Source of the DNA: Mesaphorura yosii
Lineage: Eukaryota > Arthropoda > Collembola > Poduromorpha > Tullbergiidae
Assembly: GCA_009869945.1 (NCBI GenBank)
Contig: WIXG01000261.1
Coordinates: forward strand, 49,853 to 113,852
DNA length: 64,000 nucleotides
Direction of reading: 5' to 3'
Shown: positions 50,701-64,000 of the stretch, in pieces
How the letters are laid out: each line of letters begins with the position of its first letter
Position numbering within the stretch: the stretch's first letter is position 1
Position numbers and translations under genes: made by a program
The notes under the pieces: generated by a model
What the model was told of the DNA's origin: nothing
The model's input: only the letters and a program-made list of their open reading frames with translations
Databases searched by the model: none

Positions 50701-51775
50701 GCCAATACACTACTATAAAGGGATGATGAAAGCAAGCTACTACGCGTTTAGTTTCTGACAGTGAAAGAAAGGCATAACGAAATTATCTTTACATTGGGGC
50801 TTCATGTAGCCTTGTTTTTGCTGGCCACGGCTTTCTGTAAACGAACTAAAACACATTACCAATTGAATTACGGACGAGAACAAACTGATAATAGAATCTT
50901 GATCATAATGCGGAACATGGTCAAATTGAATCAAAATTGCTGATATTTTCCCTGGACGCTCAAACAATAATGTGCAATCAAAAATTGAAACACAGTTTCG
51001 TTGAATGTTGTGCTTTAGAATGACCACCTTCAATCAGCGTCAAATTATTTGGTTATGGGAATTGACATTAAATTGATTCTGGACTCTGTTTCTTTGTCCC
51101 CAGGTGTGGTTTCAGAACAGACGGGCAAAATGGCGACGACAAGAGAAAATGGAGGCAGCTCGCCTTGGTCTCGGTGACTATCCGCTTTCCGCTCTGGGAC
51201 GATCGCAGTTGTCGACAAGTGCGAATCACCAGGCCGCAATTGCCGCTGGATTGTTGGGGCCCAACCAGGCTGCTGCTCTTTCATTGATGGATCCATGGCT
51301 TGCGTCACCGTTACTCGGCTCAACTCTGTCACACGCGCTCCCTGGATTTCTTGCTCATCCGCAAACATGCTACCCAAGCTATCTGACACCACCGACCTCC
51401 TCTGCGGCTGCTGCATCGTTCTTGTCATCAATGTCATCAGCTCAACACCATCATCACCCGCATTTAACACAAGGTCATCACCAAACCACGCTGATCGACG
51501 GTCGGCACTCGATAACCTTTAAGAGTTCACCGCCTCCACTCCCTGGATCAGCTGCCATGCACCAACTTCGAGCTGGCACGAATCAAAGTCCGAATAATAA
51601 CGGCGTCGGCGTCACCAACATAAGTGGCAGTGGGAACGGCGGCAGCGGGTCACCAAGTTCGGCAACCACGGTCGAATCCAGTCCGGCCGGCAGAAATTCA
51701 AGCATCGCCGTACTTCGGCTCAAGGCGAAAGAACATCTCGAGTCACTATCGAAGGGAGTTCAGCAAATGGCTTAG
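32713..51775 (+). CDS. Rx: Retinal homeobox protein Rx (paired-class homeodomain transcription factor)
   Basis: Nuclear transcription factor of eye and anterior brain development in animals. Exons 32713-33457, 38210-38715 and 51104-51775 join in frame to 640 residues. Domains in order: octapeptide/eh1-type repressor motif HSIDAILGL (60-68); long Gln/His/Ala/Asn-rich linker; acidic DSDTSSDY; homeodomain at about 372-431 beginning [20 protein letters not shown], with Gln50 and Asn51 in [10 protein letters not shown]; His/Ser/Gly-rich C-terminal region; OAR motif [19 protein letters not shown] near the C-terminus. The presence of octapeptide, Q50 homeodomain and OAR together identifies Rx rather than other paired-like genes. 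The second intron (12.4 kb) cuts the homeobox between residues 46 and 47, a usual place in this class. The start is the first in-frame ATG; the frame opens just upstream without another ATG. Trinucleotide CAG/CAA runs make polyglutamine and polyalanine length likely to vary. Confidence 0.96.
33458..38209. other. Rx intron 1 (4.75 kb)
   Basis: No second gene recognised inside. A+T-rich with four TTAATTAA palindromes (34097-34104, 34756-34763, 34771-34778, 35582-35589), two of them 15 bp apart. A G+C-rich island of about 60% lies at 36421-36540 and is open in frames on both strands. Splice sites: donor CAG/GTAAGA at 33458 and acceptor TTATTACAG at 38209. Confidence 0.75.
38716..51103. other. 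Rx intron 2 inside the homeobox (12.4 kb)
   Basis: Phase-0 intron between CAG (Gln46) and GTG (Val47). Donor GTAAAC, acceptor TTTGTCCCCAG. TTAATTAA palindromes at 44063-44070 and 45921-45928. The largest open frames in it (46855-47313 minus, 152 codons; 48464-48880 plus, 138 codons; 45925-46329 minus, 134 codons) show no domain, signal peptide or splice support. I see no transposon termini or hairpin precursors, but could not fold the sequence. Confidence 0.75.
45303..45316. repeat. (CA)7 microsatellite
   Basis: Seven CA units in Rx intron 2. Confidence 0.85.
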
Positions 51776-52732
51776 AGTGTTTTTCTTAATTCGCACGGTA
51801 AATGAATTAGAATTACGGCGAAGCGAGAAAGGAGATCAAGTCTAGCGATAATTTTTCATAATTAGTTGCCACTACAAAGCGTTTGTACTTATCACACGAT
51901 GATGCTACAAACAACTTTTAATTGCATTTCCCAGAGCTCACGTAGGTCCATGTTCGCGTGAGAAGCAGTCAATTAATGGCAGCACTGGCACATGAATGAA
52001 GACGTTGATTGGATGTTAGAAACTTTAGCAAGCATTCACAAAGCAGACTGAAGATTGTGAAATGATAAAAACATAGAAGCGGTGGAGTACGTCTGTGTTG
52101 TGTTACCGTTACACGCGAATATGATGAGGTTATGTACAAACAAGGCAGTGCAAAAAGGTTTGTGGCAGTGGCGAATGTAACTTAATTAAGATAAAAGTGG
52201 ATGATAATTAAACTATTTAATGAGTTGCGCTTGTGCATAAAAAGTAGGGAGAAGAAGAGAAAAAGAAGAAATAGAAAGAATATTTAGATACTAATTACTT
52301 CCTATTATGTTATTATTTTATTTGCTAATTTCCACTTCACACAATTGCAAGCTCACACAATGCAGTGCGGTGCGGTGTGCAGTGCTGCTTTTGATGTTGG
52401 CGTTCCTCAAAGAAGAGTTCTTCTCCCGAGTTCATTATTTGACGACATCACTGTCATGTCAAGTCAAGTCAGTCTAACGAATCTACCTCGAGGGAATCCG
52501 TAATTTCTACGGTGGTGGTTAGAGCGGTCGATTCGTTGAAGGTGTGAGGTTTGTAAATAACGTTTAATTATGGTCGCACTAACATGGAGAGTCCATAGGT
52601 CGTCCCGTTTCAAATTCGGCCCAAAATTTTTGTGGTGATAACCCCTGACCTGAAACCCCCAAAAGTGGTCTCAGTTCGCGCAACGCTCAGAGGAACCTAA
52701 GTTATTGCAAAAAGAGTTTTCGCATATGTCGA

Positions 52733-52738
52733 AATAAA
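52733..52738 (+). terminator. Candidate polyadenylation signal of Rx
   Basis: AATAAA about 960 bp after the Rx stop codon; the first exact copy I found downstream on this strand. Long 3' UTRs are common in such genes, but earlier variant signals could be used. Confidence 0.35.
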
Positions 52739-55700
52739 GAATTCCTTATGGGAATTAACACGTGAAGTTGTTTTTACGTGCAGTCAGTCCACTTATGAAA
52801 TTTGTAAAATAAACAAAGTATTAACAAACAAATGGCGTCGATTAAAGTTACAGATTAAAGAGACTTCTTTTGACGGTTTCAGAGCAGAGGCTATCGCCAC
52901 AAAAATTTGAAAGGGGACGACCTGTGGACTCTCCTTGTAAGCCTCACTCGGGGGTAAAATGTAAGTCTTATAGACACAAGATGCATGCACTTTTGCTGTA
53001 TAATTCGTGCGGAACGTAAGGGGAAAATGACCAAAATTACTGATTTTTGCCAGAACCTTATTCGTGATAGGATTAAGATGTACACTTTGAGTATGGAAAT
53101 GAGAAATGTCATTTAGATATTGTCACACAATTTCAATGAAGATTAGTTTTATCAATTTAGCTATGACTGATAAGTCATAAGTTAGTTACGAGCACTAATC
53201 ATGTTGTATAAGGAAGTCAATCAATCATTATTTTAAGCAAATAAAGATAAAAATAAATATTCACAAAGTTGATTAACAATTGCAGGACACTCGACTTGAT
53301 TTTTTCACTTTTATAGATACTTTGGCACTGCGTCCGTGTCTCCGTGTGGCATGAATCTGGATGAGCTAAAAATCTCATGCCATTTAAGTGGAAGCAGGAA
53401 GTCTCATCAAGTTTCATCATGGTTTCAGGAGAGTGAATTTAGCGAACTGAGTTGTTAAAGAGTTAATAAAGTGCAGAGCGACCAGACTCAGGCGTTGTGG
53501 AGGAGTAGAGTTCGAGTCCTGAACCGGAGGAGGATCTGGCGAGTGGCCGGCGTCTGCCTGACTCTGCGCTACGCTACTAGTGAAACGAAGTTAATAATGT
53601 GTGGAGAGACAGACAAATATTGAGTTAAGTTGACATCAAAGGGCAGTTTTTCGCTCGCTTTCTCCGTAATTCCAATTTTGTCTGAAGGGCAGCGAAAGAG
53701 CTTGCTTGCCTTGCACACGAACCAGTTAAAAGACAAAAGGCAATAAAATGCTAATTTTGTTGACTCAATCTAATCAAGCACCTAAAACTTCAATTTGATA
53801 TTAACTCTTCTGCAACTCAACTCTCAACTTACGCGAAGTCCCGTTTGATTTGAACTGAGTGAATTTTCCCAAACTCAAATCATGTCCTCAAGTTTTGTCT
53901 GTGTTACCCTCTTCTTGTGTATCTTGTTTGTCTACCTTCATTGAATTTAGATTTAAGTACGTACAACTTTTCTCCGTCTTGATTCTGTGGAACGGGGAAT
54001 GGGAAAGCTCGTGCTTTGATTGAACAAACAGCACAGCTACTTAACAATTTCATCAAAAGGCTTCAAATAATGATTTGTTGGCAAAATTTCGCAAAAGCTT
54101 TCAGTCTTTAGTTTTAGGCTTAATTGAAAAAAACGTCTAAACTAAAGGTTCCAGGAATTTAGATGCGCATCCTATTTGTATTGTGGAGATTTTCAATGAT
54201 TTTTAATTACAGCAGTACTCAGAGAATTGAAAATGCTTCCAATAAAAGCGCCAAATGATAATTTTGTAAAAATAAAATCACCGATTTGTTGCTCTTCGCA
54301 GTCATTTCTTTTAAATAATCAACAAAAGAGTTGGAATACTCGGGTATTGCAGGGTCCCAATTACTTAAACTTACTAAACAGTGTCTACAACTTCCTGTGC
54401 TTCCTTCTTCACTTTATGTCCTGCCTCCGACAAGGTTCTTATCTAACTCATTACGCATCTCCACGATAATTTACAACGTGTAAACGAAATCCATATTGCA
54501 TTGAGAGTTTGTTTAAACCTATTTCGTTACAGTGGGCACAACGGAAAATTCTATGGGTTTACGCTTATGAAAAGCCTATCTATTATCCTTTTTAGCACTT
54601 TTGAAAGACAGCGCACGTTCTGTTCCCTTTCAAGGCTCTGCGAAATAAGCCCCACTATACTTATTGTCCATTGAAGTGTCCACTCGACTTATTTCGCCGT
54701 TATTCCCTGAAAACGCAAAAGCAGAAGGGTGGGACCTTCAACTCTTTTTTCTCACCGACATTTACAATTTCAGAACATAGCTTCGTTAAGCTGAGGAAGC
54801 AAAACCTTTCGCTTGTGGTAAGCTTGTGATACTTGTGAGTGAGGTGATTTGTCCAATGTCTTCAAGTTCTTGTGAATGGAGTTTGTAAGAAGAAGAAATT
54901 ACGCGTATATAATCTTATCTGGTGCAAACCAACCAAGGGACTGAACTTTACTGTAATTGGTACTTTGTAAATTTTGAATTCTGAAGGAGATATCTTACGC
55001 CTTTCTTTGCGCATGATCGGCTGGATACAAAAACTCTTCACGACACTGGCATGGGGCATGTTTTCGTTTTGTAACACAGACATTTTTAGTACCGCTGAGT
55101 ATTTTAATTATTTATCGGTTCAGCTTGCTCTAAGATTGAAAAATCCATTAATAATCGAGTTTGTTAGAAATTAATTGGGTAGATTTCTTTGAAAATGGAA
55201 TTAATCAGTTCGACGCAGGAACCTTCTTTGTAAAAATAGGTAAACAGACCTTGATGAAAAATGACAAAAGAATATTGTGATTATTTGCTCAGACTGCTTG
55301 CCGTGCCGTAAACAACATAATTACATATTTGAAAGTTTGGAATTATGAACTATGCGCGCAGTAGAGTTAATAAGGTGAGCCTGAGTATGACACATCAATT
55401 TATTCTTGAGGAGAAACTTTAAGGGCTGAGCGAAAAATTCCTTCTGAAATCTGTCATCAATCGCTGCTGACAGCCGACTTTGTGTATACGAGCGTGTGCG
55501 CCGCGCGCTGCTCGCGTATATTTTAATCCATAATTGGCAATTTCGTCTCAACTCAACTCTTCCAAACCCTTCCCAGGACACACGACATCGACAAAAGATG
55601 AAATCATTCGCAAATTGGGCCGCTTATGAAACGACAGAGTATTGTTTAATTATGCACATTGTTACTGTCGTCATTCGGTTAGCGCGTGGGTGGCATTGAC

Positions 55701-58700
55701 ATCATAACAATAAGGTTAGAAGAAATAATTGCCTTCATTTGTCGGAGTCGCGCTTTTGACGTACGAGCGAGGGAGCACAATCAGACTCATAATAGTGGCA
55801 GGAGCAACCCTTTCCATGGAATTTGTATTTTAATTATAAGTTTTCCTTGTGACAGTGTGACCAAAACGACAAAGGCTCTCAGGGTCAAGCTGAACATGTG
55901 TGATAAACTCATGAAAGCCCTGTTCCGTGATTAGAATGGCTAAACTCATAACAATAAAAATCTGCATAATGAAAAAATGAACTAACAATGATAATATAAT
56001 AGGAAGAAAAATTGATTACACCACTTTTGATAAGAAAGTATAAGTAGTTGGATTACTTTTTCGTTACTTTTTTTCTCGTTAACTCCACTAGCATGAACAA
56101 TCTATACATAGACACTATTATAGGCACGATTAGGCAAAACACGGCGAGACGGTTCCGAAATTGAGTCCTGAAGAGCTAAGCCTCATATAGAATTTGAGCC
56201 AAGAAAATCATAGTCGTTTACCTGTCAAGTGCAGCTGACCGATTTTTACTCGGTTCTTTTTTACGCCGGCCTGTGCAGGCTGCAGAGGCTCTGGTTACTA
56301 CTTTGCCCTCTCATGTGCCGTGGGTCCCACAAGACGTACCGACTATTTGGCTTCATGTCTCCTAAACCGAGAGATTACATGAAAGAATTCAAATACATCA
56401 AATTGCAGATGAGCGGTGGAAGCTAATATACAAACTCGCAAGGAAACGTCTACACTGGCATTTCAAGATTCGTCGATAAAATTTAAAAAAGAGACACGCT
56501 TCTATTTTAAATTAACGATTCACACCATTTTCTTTTAATTCAAATAATGCGAACCCAGGAATACTTGAGAAGAACCAAAATCGAGAGTTCTATTGAACAG
56601 AAACCGTTCAGTTGAATCCGTTGCGTAGAAGTCAAAGCACACAAATTGCTTGACGGTACCCAAAGCACGGATTTATTCCTCCTATAAATTCTTTACCCTT
56701 ACTTCTTACGTACTCGATCTTGCCGTTAAGCTCACGACACGAGCATGGTATTTATTGCCCATAAAAGCAATAAATGAGAATTTTGGCACTTGTCCCCAGT
56801 TTCGGATCCATTGACAGCAGAAGCAATAATCATTCGTGACCAAACCCTAATATGTGTGTTGATATCTCTTCACAATTTAATCAAAAGATAAGTTGGTCTT
56901 TGATTCAATAAATGCACAGCTCTGAGCAGGAGACTATTTACCGACGGCATTACATGCAGTGAAAGCAAAGTGCATGTGAGGGCGCACTGGCACAAGCTGC
57001 CTTTTCATAGAACTCGAATAAAACTGGCGTCGGTTCAATGTTGACATTAGGATTTAATACTTCATCATTCGTACTTACTTTTACAAGTGTCGTGTGTCAG
57101 CGATTATTAAATTTTTCTTGGGCTTGAAGCGTTCAGGGCAGCAGTCGTACATTTATTCAGTCCGCCAACGCGAACAGAGCCGCCAGCGCTAACGCTAAGC
57201 AGGTAATCAAATAAGAATGCTGTCAGATATTAATTATAATTCTTGTAAGTTACGAATGAATCAAGGACGAAAGTAATTCGTAACAATAAGAAACACTGGA
57301 AGGAGAAACTTAATTAGTTTATCCGTTTCTCATTGCAGCAGGTGAAGCTCAATTTTAATTTCGTCCGTCTCACGCTCGAGTCCGATGCTAAAAGTATTGT
57401 CAAAGAGCTAGAACCTGAAACTATAAACTCGGTTCCTTCATTATTAAATTTATTAATGTACGCTGTAATGGAGCACGTGCACGGGATGATAATACGGCAC
57501 ATTTATTCAAAGTAATTCAAACAAAGACATAGAATAAGAAGTTACAACTTACAATTAACTAGATACGAAGAATGAAGTCATTTTGATTTAGGACTGGTAC
57601 TTGCCCGCAACCAGCAGTAATAAATGGTAATGAGACCCCGATTTAATAAAATAATTCACAAGAAAGGACTTTCTTTCTTTTGCTCAGGCACACAGCGAAA
57701 GCGAGAGCAAGTCGCGTCATGTAAATAGAAAGTTTTCGTTGGTACTCAGGGACAGCCAATGGGCATGAATAGTAGAGAAGGCAAAATAATTTTGTGCAAG
57801 AGACAGAATAGAATCTTATTTGGGCAGTCATTCATGTGTTCACAGCGGAATTTAATTTAGAAGGAAATGAGATCAAGAGGCGAAGTTTTTCGTTCTGGGA
57901 TCTTGACTTTCTTGACTCTTGACTCTTCAATTTACATTAAGATTCAGCATTCACAACTTCTGGCAGTGGCAATGTCAAGTCTGAGTTAAATGGATAATAC
58001 ATTAAATTACGGCTCTGCTTCCGAAAGACAACACATTGTGCTGATTGCAAATGAATTCCAGAGATGGCTCACATTTCGTTCGATTGTTGAGTCCTAAAAA
58101 TTTTCCGGGATCAGTCATTCGAGTCAAGCACAGCAGGACTATCAAATAATTGATATTTTATGCTCCGCAACGCGACGAGTCTTGGGCGCATCGTGCTCAA
58201 TGGAGTGGAAAAGGATTGGCATACTTTTCAATTTCCAATTTCTTCTGAAATGTGACAAAACAAGCACTGAATGAATGGAGACTTCATTCACGCCTGAAGG
58301 TGCCCACTGATGCTGAAGTCGTCGAGTGTCAGATGCAAATGTGACGCCTGTCTTGAATTTTGGGTGATGAGACCCTTTAATAATCAAGTTTACATGTATG
58401 ACTGTCGGAGTCCGTCGGTGTGAAGGTGCAAGCTTGTCGCCTACTTTATTTCACGGTTGATTATTGTCAAACACTTCAACAATGCATTTTAAGCAAAGAA
58501 GATAGGAGGAGAAGTAAGGATGTTTTTCTGCCGTGCTCACCTTTTTTCCCATGCACACTGCAATAATGTGATGAGAGGTTCTGGAAACAAAAGGTGTAAA
58601 GTACGTCTAAACCTTTACACTCATGAACTGAGACCTTGTTTTCCTTAATCCCTTATTTTGTGAAGATAATGGGCCTCTTACTGTTGATATGTCGAAAAGC

Positions 58701-60927
58701 TTCTCCTTCATTACACACCATTTCATTGTAAACCATTACATTAGGCAGTTCCTTGCTGTAATATATTGCCTTTTAATTGAGCATAATTTGGCCGAAGACC
58801 TTGGACACCCATTTTAACTTGAAACGGTGCCTGAGCTGTCTGAAGCAGATGTCTCGGGCAGGCCACAAAAATTAAATTTTTAACTCCTTGAGCAGCGTCC
58901 GGAGGCCAGACTGTAGCCTGACGATATATTCTCTAGCTTTTCTGACATGCTAAAGGGTGTGTTAGCCAATTTTTATAAGAAACGAACGTGTTTGTAAATT
59001 CAGAAACTTTACTTCAAAGAATAAAAATTCAAAAGAAAGAAATTGAGTTGTAATTTTTCCAATTTCTTCAGAAACGGCGAAAATCAATTTATTTCAATTT
59101 TGAAGAATGAAAGTTATGACGGGCTGAACAGCGTGCATTGGAAGTGTTTGGACTTTCTTCCACTCTTTGGCTCTTGCCCAACGTCCAAACGTCAAAAACC
59201 TTTCATCACCACATGTATTGTACTTTGTCCACATCTTGAGTATTGTTGCCGTCCCCTCAAATCACAAATCAAATCACAGCCACAGCACAATTATACTTAA
59301 AATGCCCCGGGCTCCAATGCTCACCGACAGGCATGCCTCCATTCCTTTCTCTATTCTGATTCCTGATAACTTAACCTTGCATTCTTTAGATTGGGCACTT
59401 CATGTCATTTTTGTAAATGAATGGTCAAGGCTAGTGGAAGTAACATCCAAACGAAAAGGCATCATCCATTTTTGTAATGTTTCTATTTGTTCAATTTAGC
59501 ACACGCTTCGCGAATTAAAAATTGAATTTTTATTCAAAGCGAGCCTCTCACGAAAGCAAGAGATTATTAACAAAATTGTCAATGTCAATCAGTACAGAAA
59601 AATGCATTTATTGCAAGCAATCAAATTCAAATCTAATTCAAATGAATCACGTCACGCACATCCCGGCTGGGGTGAGCTCCCTATTTATAGTGTTCGGTTC
59701 AGCCCAAACGCATCAAGTAATTCCTTTGTGAACCTGCGCTTGTACCTGAAGATAAAAGCAATTCTCGATCTGCGAATCGTCCGTGGGATGAGTTCAATGA
59801 GACACGGGCAGACCGAACAAACCGCTCAGCGTGCATCAATCAAACGATGAATCAAAATCCTGCATCAATTGCAAGAGTGCAGTGAGGTGGTTGACAATGT
59901 GGATGAGCAGCACAAAGGACTGGTGCTTGTACGTAAGCTTGTGCGGAGCGAGTTGCGATCCAAATCCACTCCGGACAACCAACGTGAGCGCCTGCATGCG
60001 ATTCGATCCTAATAAAGGCGCCCTGCTGGTTGATACGAGTCGTTCAAAATTTTAATCTCTTCTTTTTTAAGAGATATTTTTCAGTCACAGAAATGTCCAA
60101 ATGCCAAAATTGGCCGTGATTTTTTAGAAATGTGACCATTTCAAATTTTGGTTACCCCATTGCATCTGAGAACGAAGATCGCAGAATTGCGTCAAACAAC
60201 AAGACGCGCGTGAGGCAAATTCTTGAGACTCGAGAATTAAACTGACTGAGCTCTTTTCATGGACCGCTCTGCAGTAAATCGTTGAATGAGGCGCTGCATG
60301 GAAGACTTCATGCAAATACAGTGTTAATGGTATAAATTACACTGAAATCCTAATGTAATATAAACCAAACCATATTGTATGATTTAATATTGCAGCCAAG
60401 CCGAGCTGAACGCACAGAAGCAGAATCCTCCTCCGAGCTCATCATCACAAGGATTGGAGACTTATGAAAAGAGACGGGAGGCAATCTTTTCTCGGATTGG
60501 AAAGACCACAGGGGGTGCAGAAGCTGAAACCTCTCTTCAACTATGACGCAATACAGTGTTGCGTTGTGCAATTGTAGAGCACTGCAAAGAGATGAAACCG
60601 TCAAATACAGCACGGCATGTACATACAGCAGAAGCAAATTCACCATTTAAAATCCCGGGTAATGTGATCACGATCATGATCCTGCCACCAACATGCACAA
60701 TGCAGATCCCAAACCCCCGTCTCGCTCTACACCCTTTGGCACTCCCCGCGCTCGCTCTGCTCGGCGTAGTTTCCCTTCAGGACCAAAAATCAAAACCGGG
60801 ACCTGCATCTGGGTTCTGGTTCTGTATGATTATCGACTAACAAGCTAACTACCTATACTAATTATTATCTTTTAACTGCTACTGTGTTGCATATTCCGCG
60901 TGTGCCGTGTGCAATTTGAGTGTCAAG

Positions 60928-60949
60928 CAGGCACAGGCACAGGCACAGG
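60928..60949. repeat. (CAGGCA)n short tandem repeat
   Basis: Three and a half units of a CAGGCA hexamer, grading into related ACAG sequence. Frames across it give artificial Arg/His strings that are not a gene. Confidence 0.75.
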
Positions 60950-63900
60950 AACAGAGACAGCACAGGGCATGGAAAGCTAGGCATTATTCGGGTCGGGGAG
61001 AAAAGCGATGTGATCATTATAAAAACCCATCATCATTTTCGTTGTTGTAATAAATGTATGTTTCATGTCACTTATTATCACCACCAACTCACCAGGCCTT
61101 GCCATGATTACCAGCTCCCAGGGACGATAGCGTAGGGAACATCTTTTCATATGCCCGGATAATTACCATCATTTCATTGGAAAATTGGAAACATTTTTAA
61201 AGCACGACGAGACAGAGCGAAGAGGACGAGCAGGGGCAACAAACAGCAGCAGATCATTAGACAAAATATTCAGGTATTCAGTCAAACTTGTCTCCGCTGT
61301 CATTGTCGCGTCAGCCGACAGCTCCTGACCGTACGTCAGTCATTATTGAAGGGCAGGCATAATTTTTAGCTATTAAACCTATCACCATCGTCATTAGCAG
61401 GCAGCAGTTATATTCCTAAACAGATTCACATTTTAAGTACTTCATAATTGAATTCTTGTGCATTAACCCTTTCTTACCTGGTCGTCTTCGCTCTTTCCCC
61501 TCACACAACCCTTCACGCTTCGTATTTTGCGTCAGACGCTTGGTGGACAGTGTGGAGACGTTCACCTCAAACTTGACATAAGCTGTCTCATCACTTAACC
61601 TTGCAATACTCCTTTTTAAGACTATAAATAATTAACGTCCTCTCGTGCACTTGTCGTCCGTCCGGCAATGGTCAGCCAGCAGATGAAACGAAGTGCAAAC
61701 ATAATTCATTAACTACTCAGGACACTTGACACGACATTACTATATTAATTTTTCTCAAGTTTCAAGAAGTCGAGAGGGATCTCGGGCTTGTGGTCTCGCG
61801 CAGTGTTTAATTAAGTTAAGCTGAGTCAACAATTAATTCTCCGTGTCCGGAAAGATGTTTAACCTCCACAAACACACAAAACAGACGTGCAAAAGTGTAC
61901 GATAAACGGCAATGAATTACGCAAGAGTCACAATCACTTTGTGTGACTAAACGTGAACCGCGCGGACACGTCTGAGAAGTTATTGAACTCGTCGTGTGTG
62001 TTTACTGAAATCAATTAAGCTTAGACTTGTGACGGAGGCAAAGTGCAAAGATGTTGGCAGGGACTACTTGCAAACAGTGCAACCGCAACGGTGGAAGAGT
62101 GCCATGACCGTGATCAATTATTTCGTCAATTTTCCATGTGCGACATCGCAGCTCTGTACTTCCAGATAACGAGTGAACACACCCATTATACTATCGTCAT
62201 CACCACTATCAAAACGAATCCAATCGTTTGGCCAAAGACAAGAAACATAAAATAGCCCATGTGGAGGCAAATTGCGACAAACAAAATGAGGATTTCGTAC
62301 CCACACGTCGCGTCTTGAAGTGATTGAGAAGGCCTTTCTTGTGCAAGACATCTCTGGAGGGATCACGAGCGAAGCAACCAGTCGACGTATCGAAATTTTT
62401 ACAAGGAATAGTAAGTCTTTAGTTAGGTCCAGAAAATATAGTTGGTAATTATGCACGTGATGTAGTATGCATTCAGGATTCATAGGGCAGCTTCCCACTT
62501 ATTACAGCATTCTTACAAAAACTGCGACAAGAGTACTCGACTTGGTAAATTAATAATACATTTATTAGGATTAGTTCATATAAGATTGACCGGGGATCAT
62601 ATCTTCACTGTCGCGGTTTCGCAATATTTCAGATGTTTATTTATTCAAAATAATGATTGATTAAATCTGTAAGCACTAATGTATCATCATCATTATCGTA
62701 CAACAAGAATTGAGTTTGGGTACATAATACAAAAGAGATAAACCGTCGAGCATGGCGTCGTTTCTCTGTCAATGCAGCGCGATGATGAACAGAGTAGCGC
62801 TCTGAATTGTGATTCAGTTCAATTGAACTCGCAGAGACTCCAGATGTGTATTTATAAATTGAGCATAATCGTAATTCTCTATTTACATTTTGCAAGATAA
62901 TTTCACAGCGTTCCTACTCAAAAAGTTCATTCTTCAAACCACACTTGTCAATAGTTGTAAAGTGTTTATGATTGAATTTCAATTATGTGTTTTATTATTA
63001 GATTATTTACATTTCCATGAATGTGGCCCAGATTTTAATAAATCCAGAGAGCGGTCCTTGCACTTAGCTTCCCACGCAGAGCGCAGCATAGCATATAAAA
63101 TGGCTATTGAACTAGTTGAACTGGGCTTTGCATGCAGGACAAAGGGTTGGAATACTTTCGCGATTTTTTTTATCATTTTAGGAAGTGAGTTGACTCCTGT
63201 GCTAAGGAATGTGCAAATACATCGCGCATGTTTACGGTGTAAAGTCTAAGTAGAAAAATTGGGTTACTTGTTTAATTTCAGAAATTTTGTGGACTTAGTT
63301 TCGTGGAATGTATGAAATCTGACTCCTGTCTTTTCGTTTCAGGCTGATTAGCTGAGCATGCTTTTGCTTGCTGTTTCCACTGCATGAGTATGACTCCATT
63401 CTTTACTTTTTGAGAGCTTATTAAATTCGAGTGCAAAAATTGCATTCCTCTTAAATAATCGGACAAAATTAACTATTAAAATTCTGCACATAAAATTTTA
63501 GAATCGGACGCAAATTCAGGTTTTTTGTAAGCAGACGTTGAATAGCAGCCGTCTTGGCTTTTCTACAATTCTTAATTGAGTGTTGGCCTTGTACTCCCTC
63601 ACTCTGCAAGCCAGAGTATCCTGGTCGATTTTATGCATAATGGAATGTACGACCATTTGCAATTGCCGACAACTGCTAAGTTGGAGTGGCTTTTAATTGC
63701 CATAATTGTGTCTTTATTACTTCGTTTGTAAACTTCCGATGAGCTCAAGCCTACTACATTGATAGCAGAATATCATTTTATATTTGCCAATACACAAAAA
63801 TGCGCTTGCTTGGAACGAAAATGCCTGGTTCAATGGAAGTGGATAATGATGAGTGTACCTCAATTTGGCAAGCTTATGCTTTATGCACAGATTGCAGCAT

Positions 63901-64000
63901 CGTGCTAACTATCTACAGGGTGTCAAATAATTATTATGGGGTACCCTGCAGCCGAATCTGGAGGCGCGGGGCACAAGTGTGGTACATGACTGGATAGCTT

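Larger units (their letters stand above)
51776..64000. other. 12.2 kb downstream of Rx without a recognisable gene
   Basis: Begins with the Rx 3' UTR, for which AATAAA at 52733-52738 is a candidate end. Further on, only short frames without recognisable domains; the longest is a 126-codon minus frame at 62118-62498. TTAATTAA palindromes at 52182-52189 and 61807-61814. Likely downstream Rx regulatory DNA or a plain intergenic region. Confidence 0.5.

Noticed and set aside
53490-53540. TTCGAGTCC resembling a tRNA T-loop
   Set aside because: The flanking bases do not form a T-arm stem and no anticodon arm or A box lies upstream.
59043-59300. PHLEYC string resembling a motif seen near the end of LINE reverse transcriptases
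   Set aside because: Only about six residues agree, with no catalytic YxDD motif, endonuclease or target-site duplication nearby.
60920-61135. Arg/His-rich short protein
   Set aside because: Produced by translating the CAGGCA-type simple repeat.
62118-62498. 126-codon minus-strand frame near the right end
   Set aside because: No recognisable motif or exon structure.

Overview
This is a eukaryotic, metazoan window: every recognisable gene but one is broken by GT-AG introns, most of them 60-100 bp long, the composition is A+T-rich, and the proteins are animal families (a retinal homeobox protein, nicotinic receptor subunits, a tubulin polyglutamylase subunit). A secreted farnesoic-acid-O-methyltransferase-type domain protein and the very compact gene structures suggest an arthropod; a springtail-like animal would fit, but that is inference and not shown by any one feature. 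All spliced models below were built by hand from splice sites, reading-frame continuity and family similarity.

Region 1 (1-22,900) is gene-dense. In order: the 3' half of PCYT2 (ethanolamine-phosphate cytidylyltransferase, +), TPGS2 (tubulin polyglutamylase complex subunit 2, +), two tandem arrestin-domain genes with PPxY tails (both -), a secreted FA-methyltransferase-domain protein (+), an intronless alpha-1,3-fucosyltransferase of family GT10 (-), two strongly divergent nicotinic-type cysteine-loop receptor subunits in tandem (+), and GLD-2 cytoplasmic poly(A) polymerase (-). Complete reading frames across all introns were obtained for all of these except PCYT2, which runs off the left edge.

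Region 2 (22,900-64,000) is the opposite: 41 kb with one recognisable gene, the retinal homeobox gene Rx (+). Its three coding exons span 19 kb, with introns of 4.75 and 12.4 kb and about 10-12 kb of apparently non-coding flank on each side. The homeobox is split at the codon 46/47 boundary. The surrounding DNA carries repeated TTAATTAA palindromes (homeodomain dimer-type sites) that I did not see in the gene-dense part. This looks like a cis-regulatory landscape of a developmental gene next to a cluster of ordinary genes.

No tRNA, rRNA gene, CRISPR array, intact transposon or virus-derived gene was recognised. The most interesting items are the two receptor subunits, which keep the acetylcholine-site signature (paired cysteines, Cys-loop) but have lost the polar pore-lining residues of the second membrane helix, and the Rx regulatory landscape.
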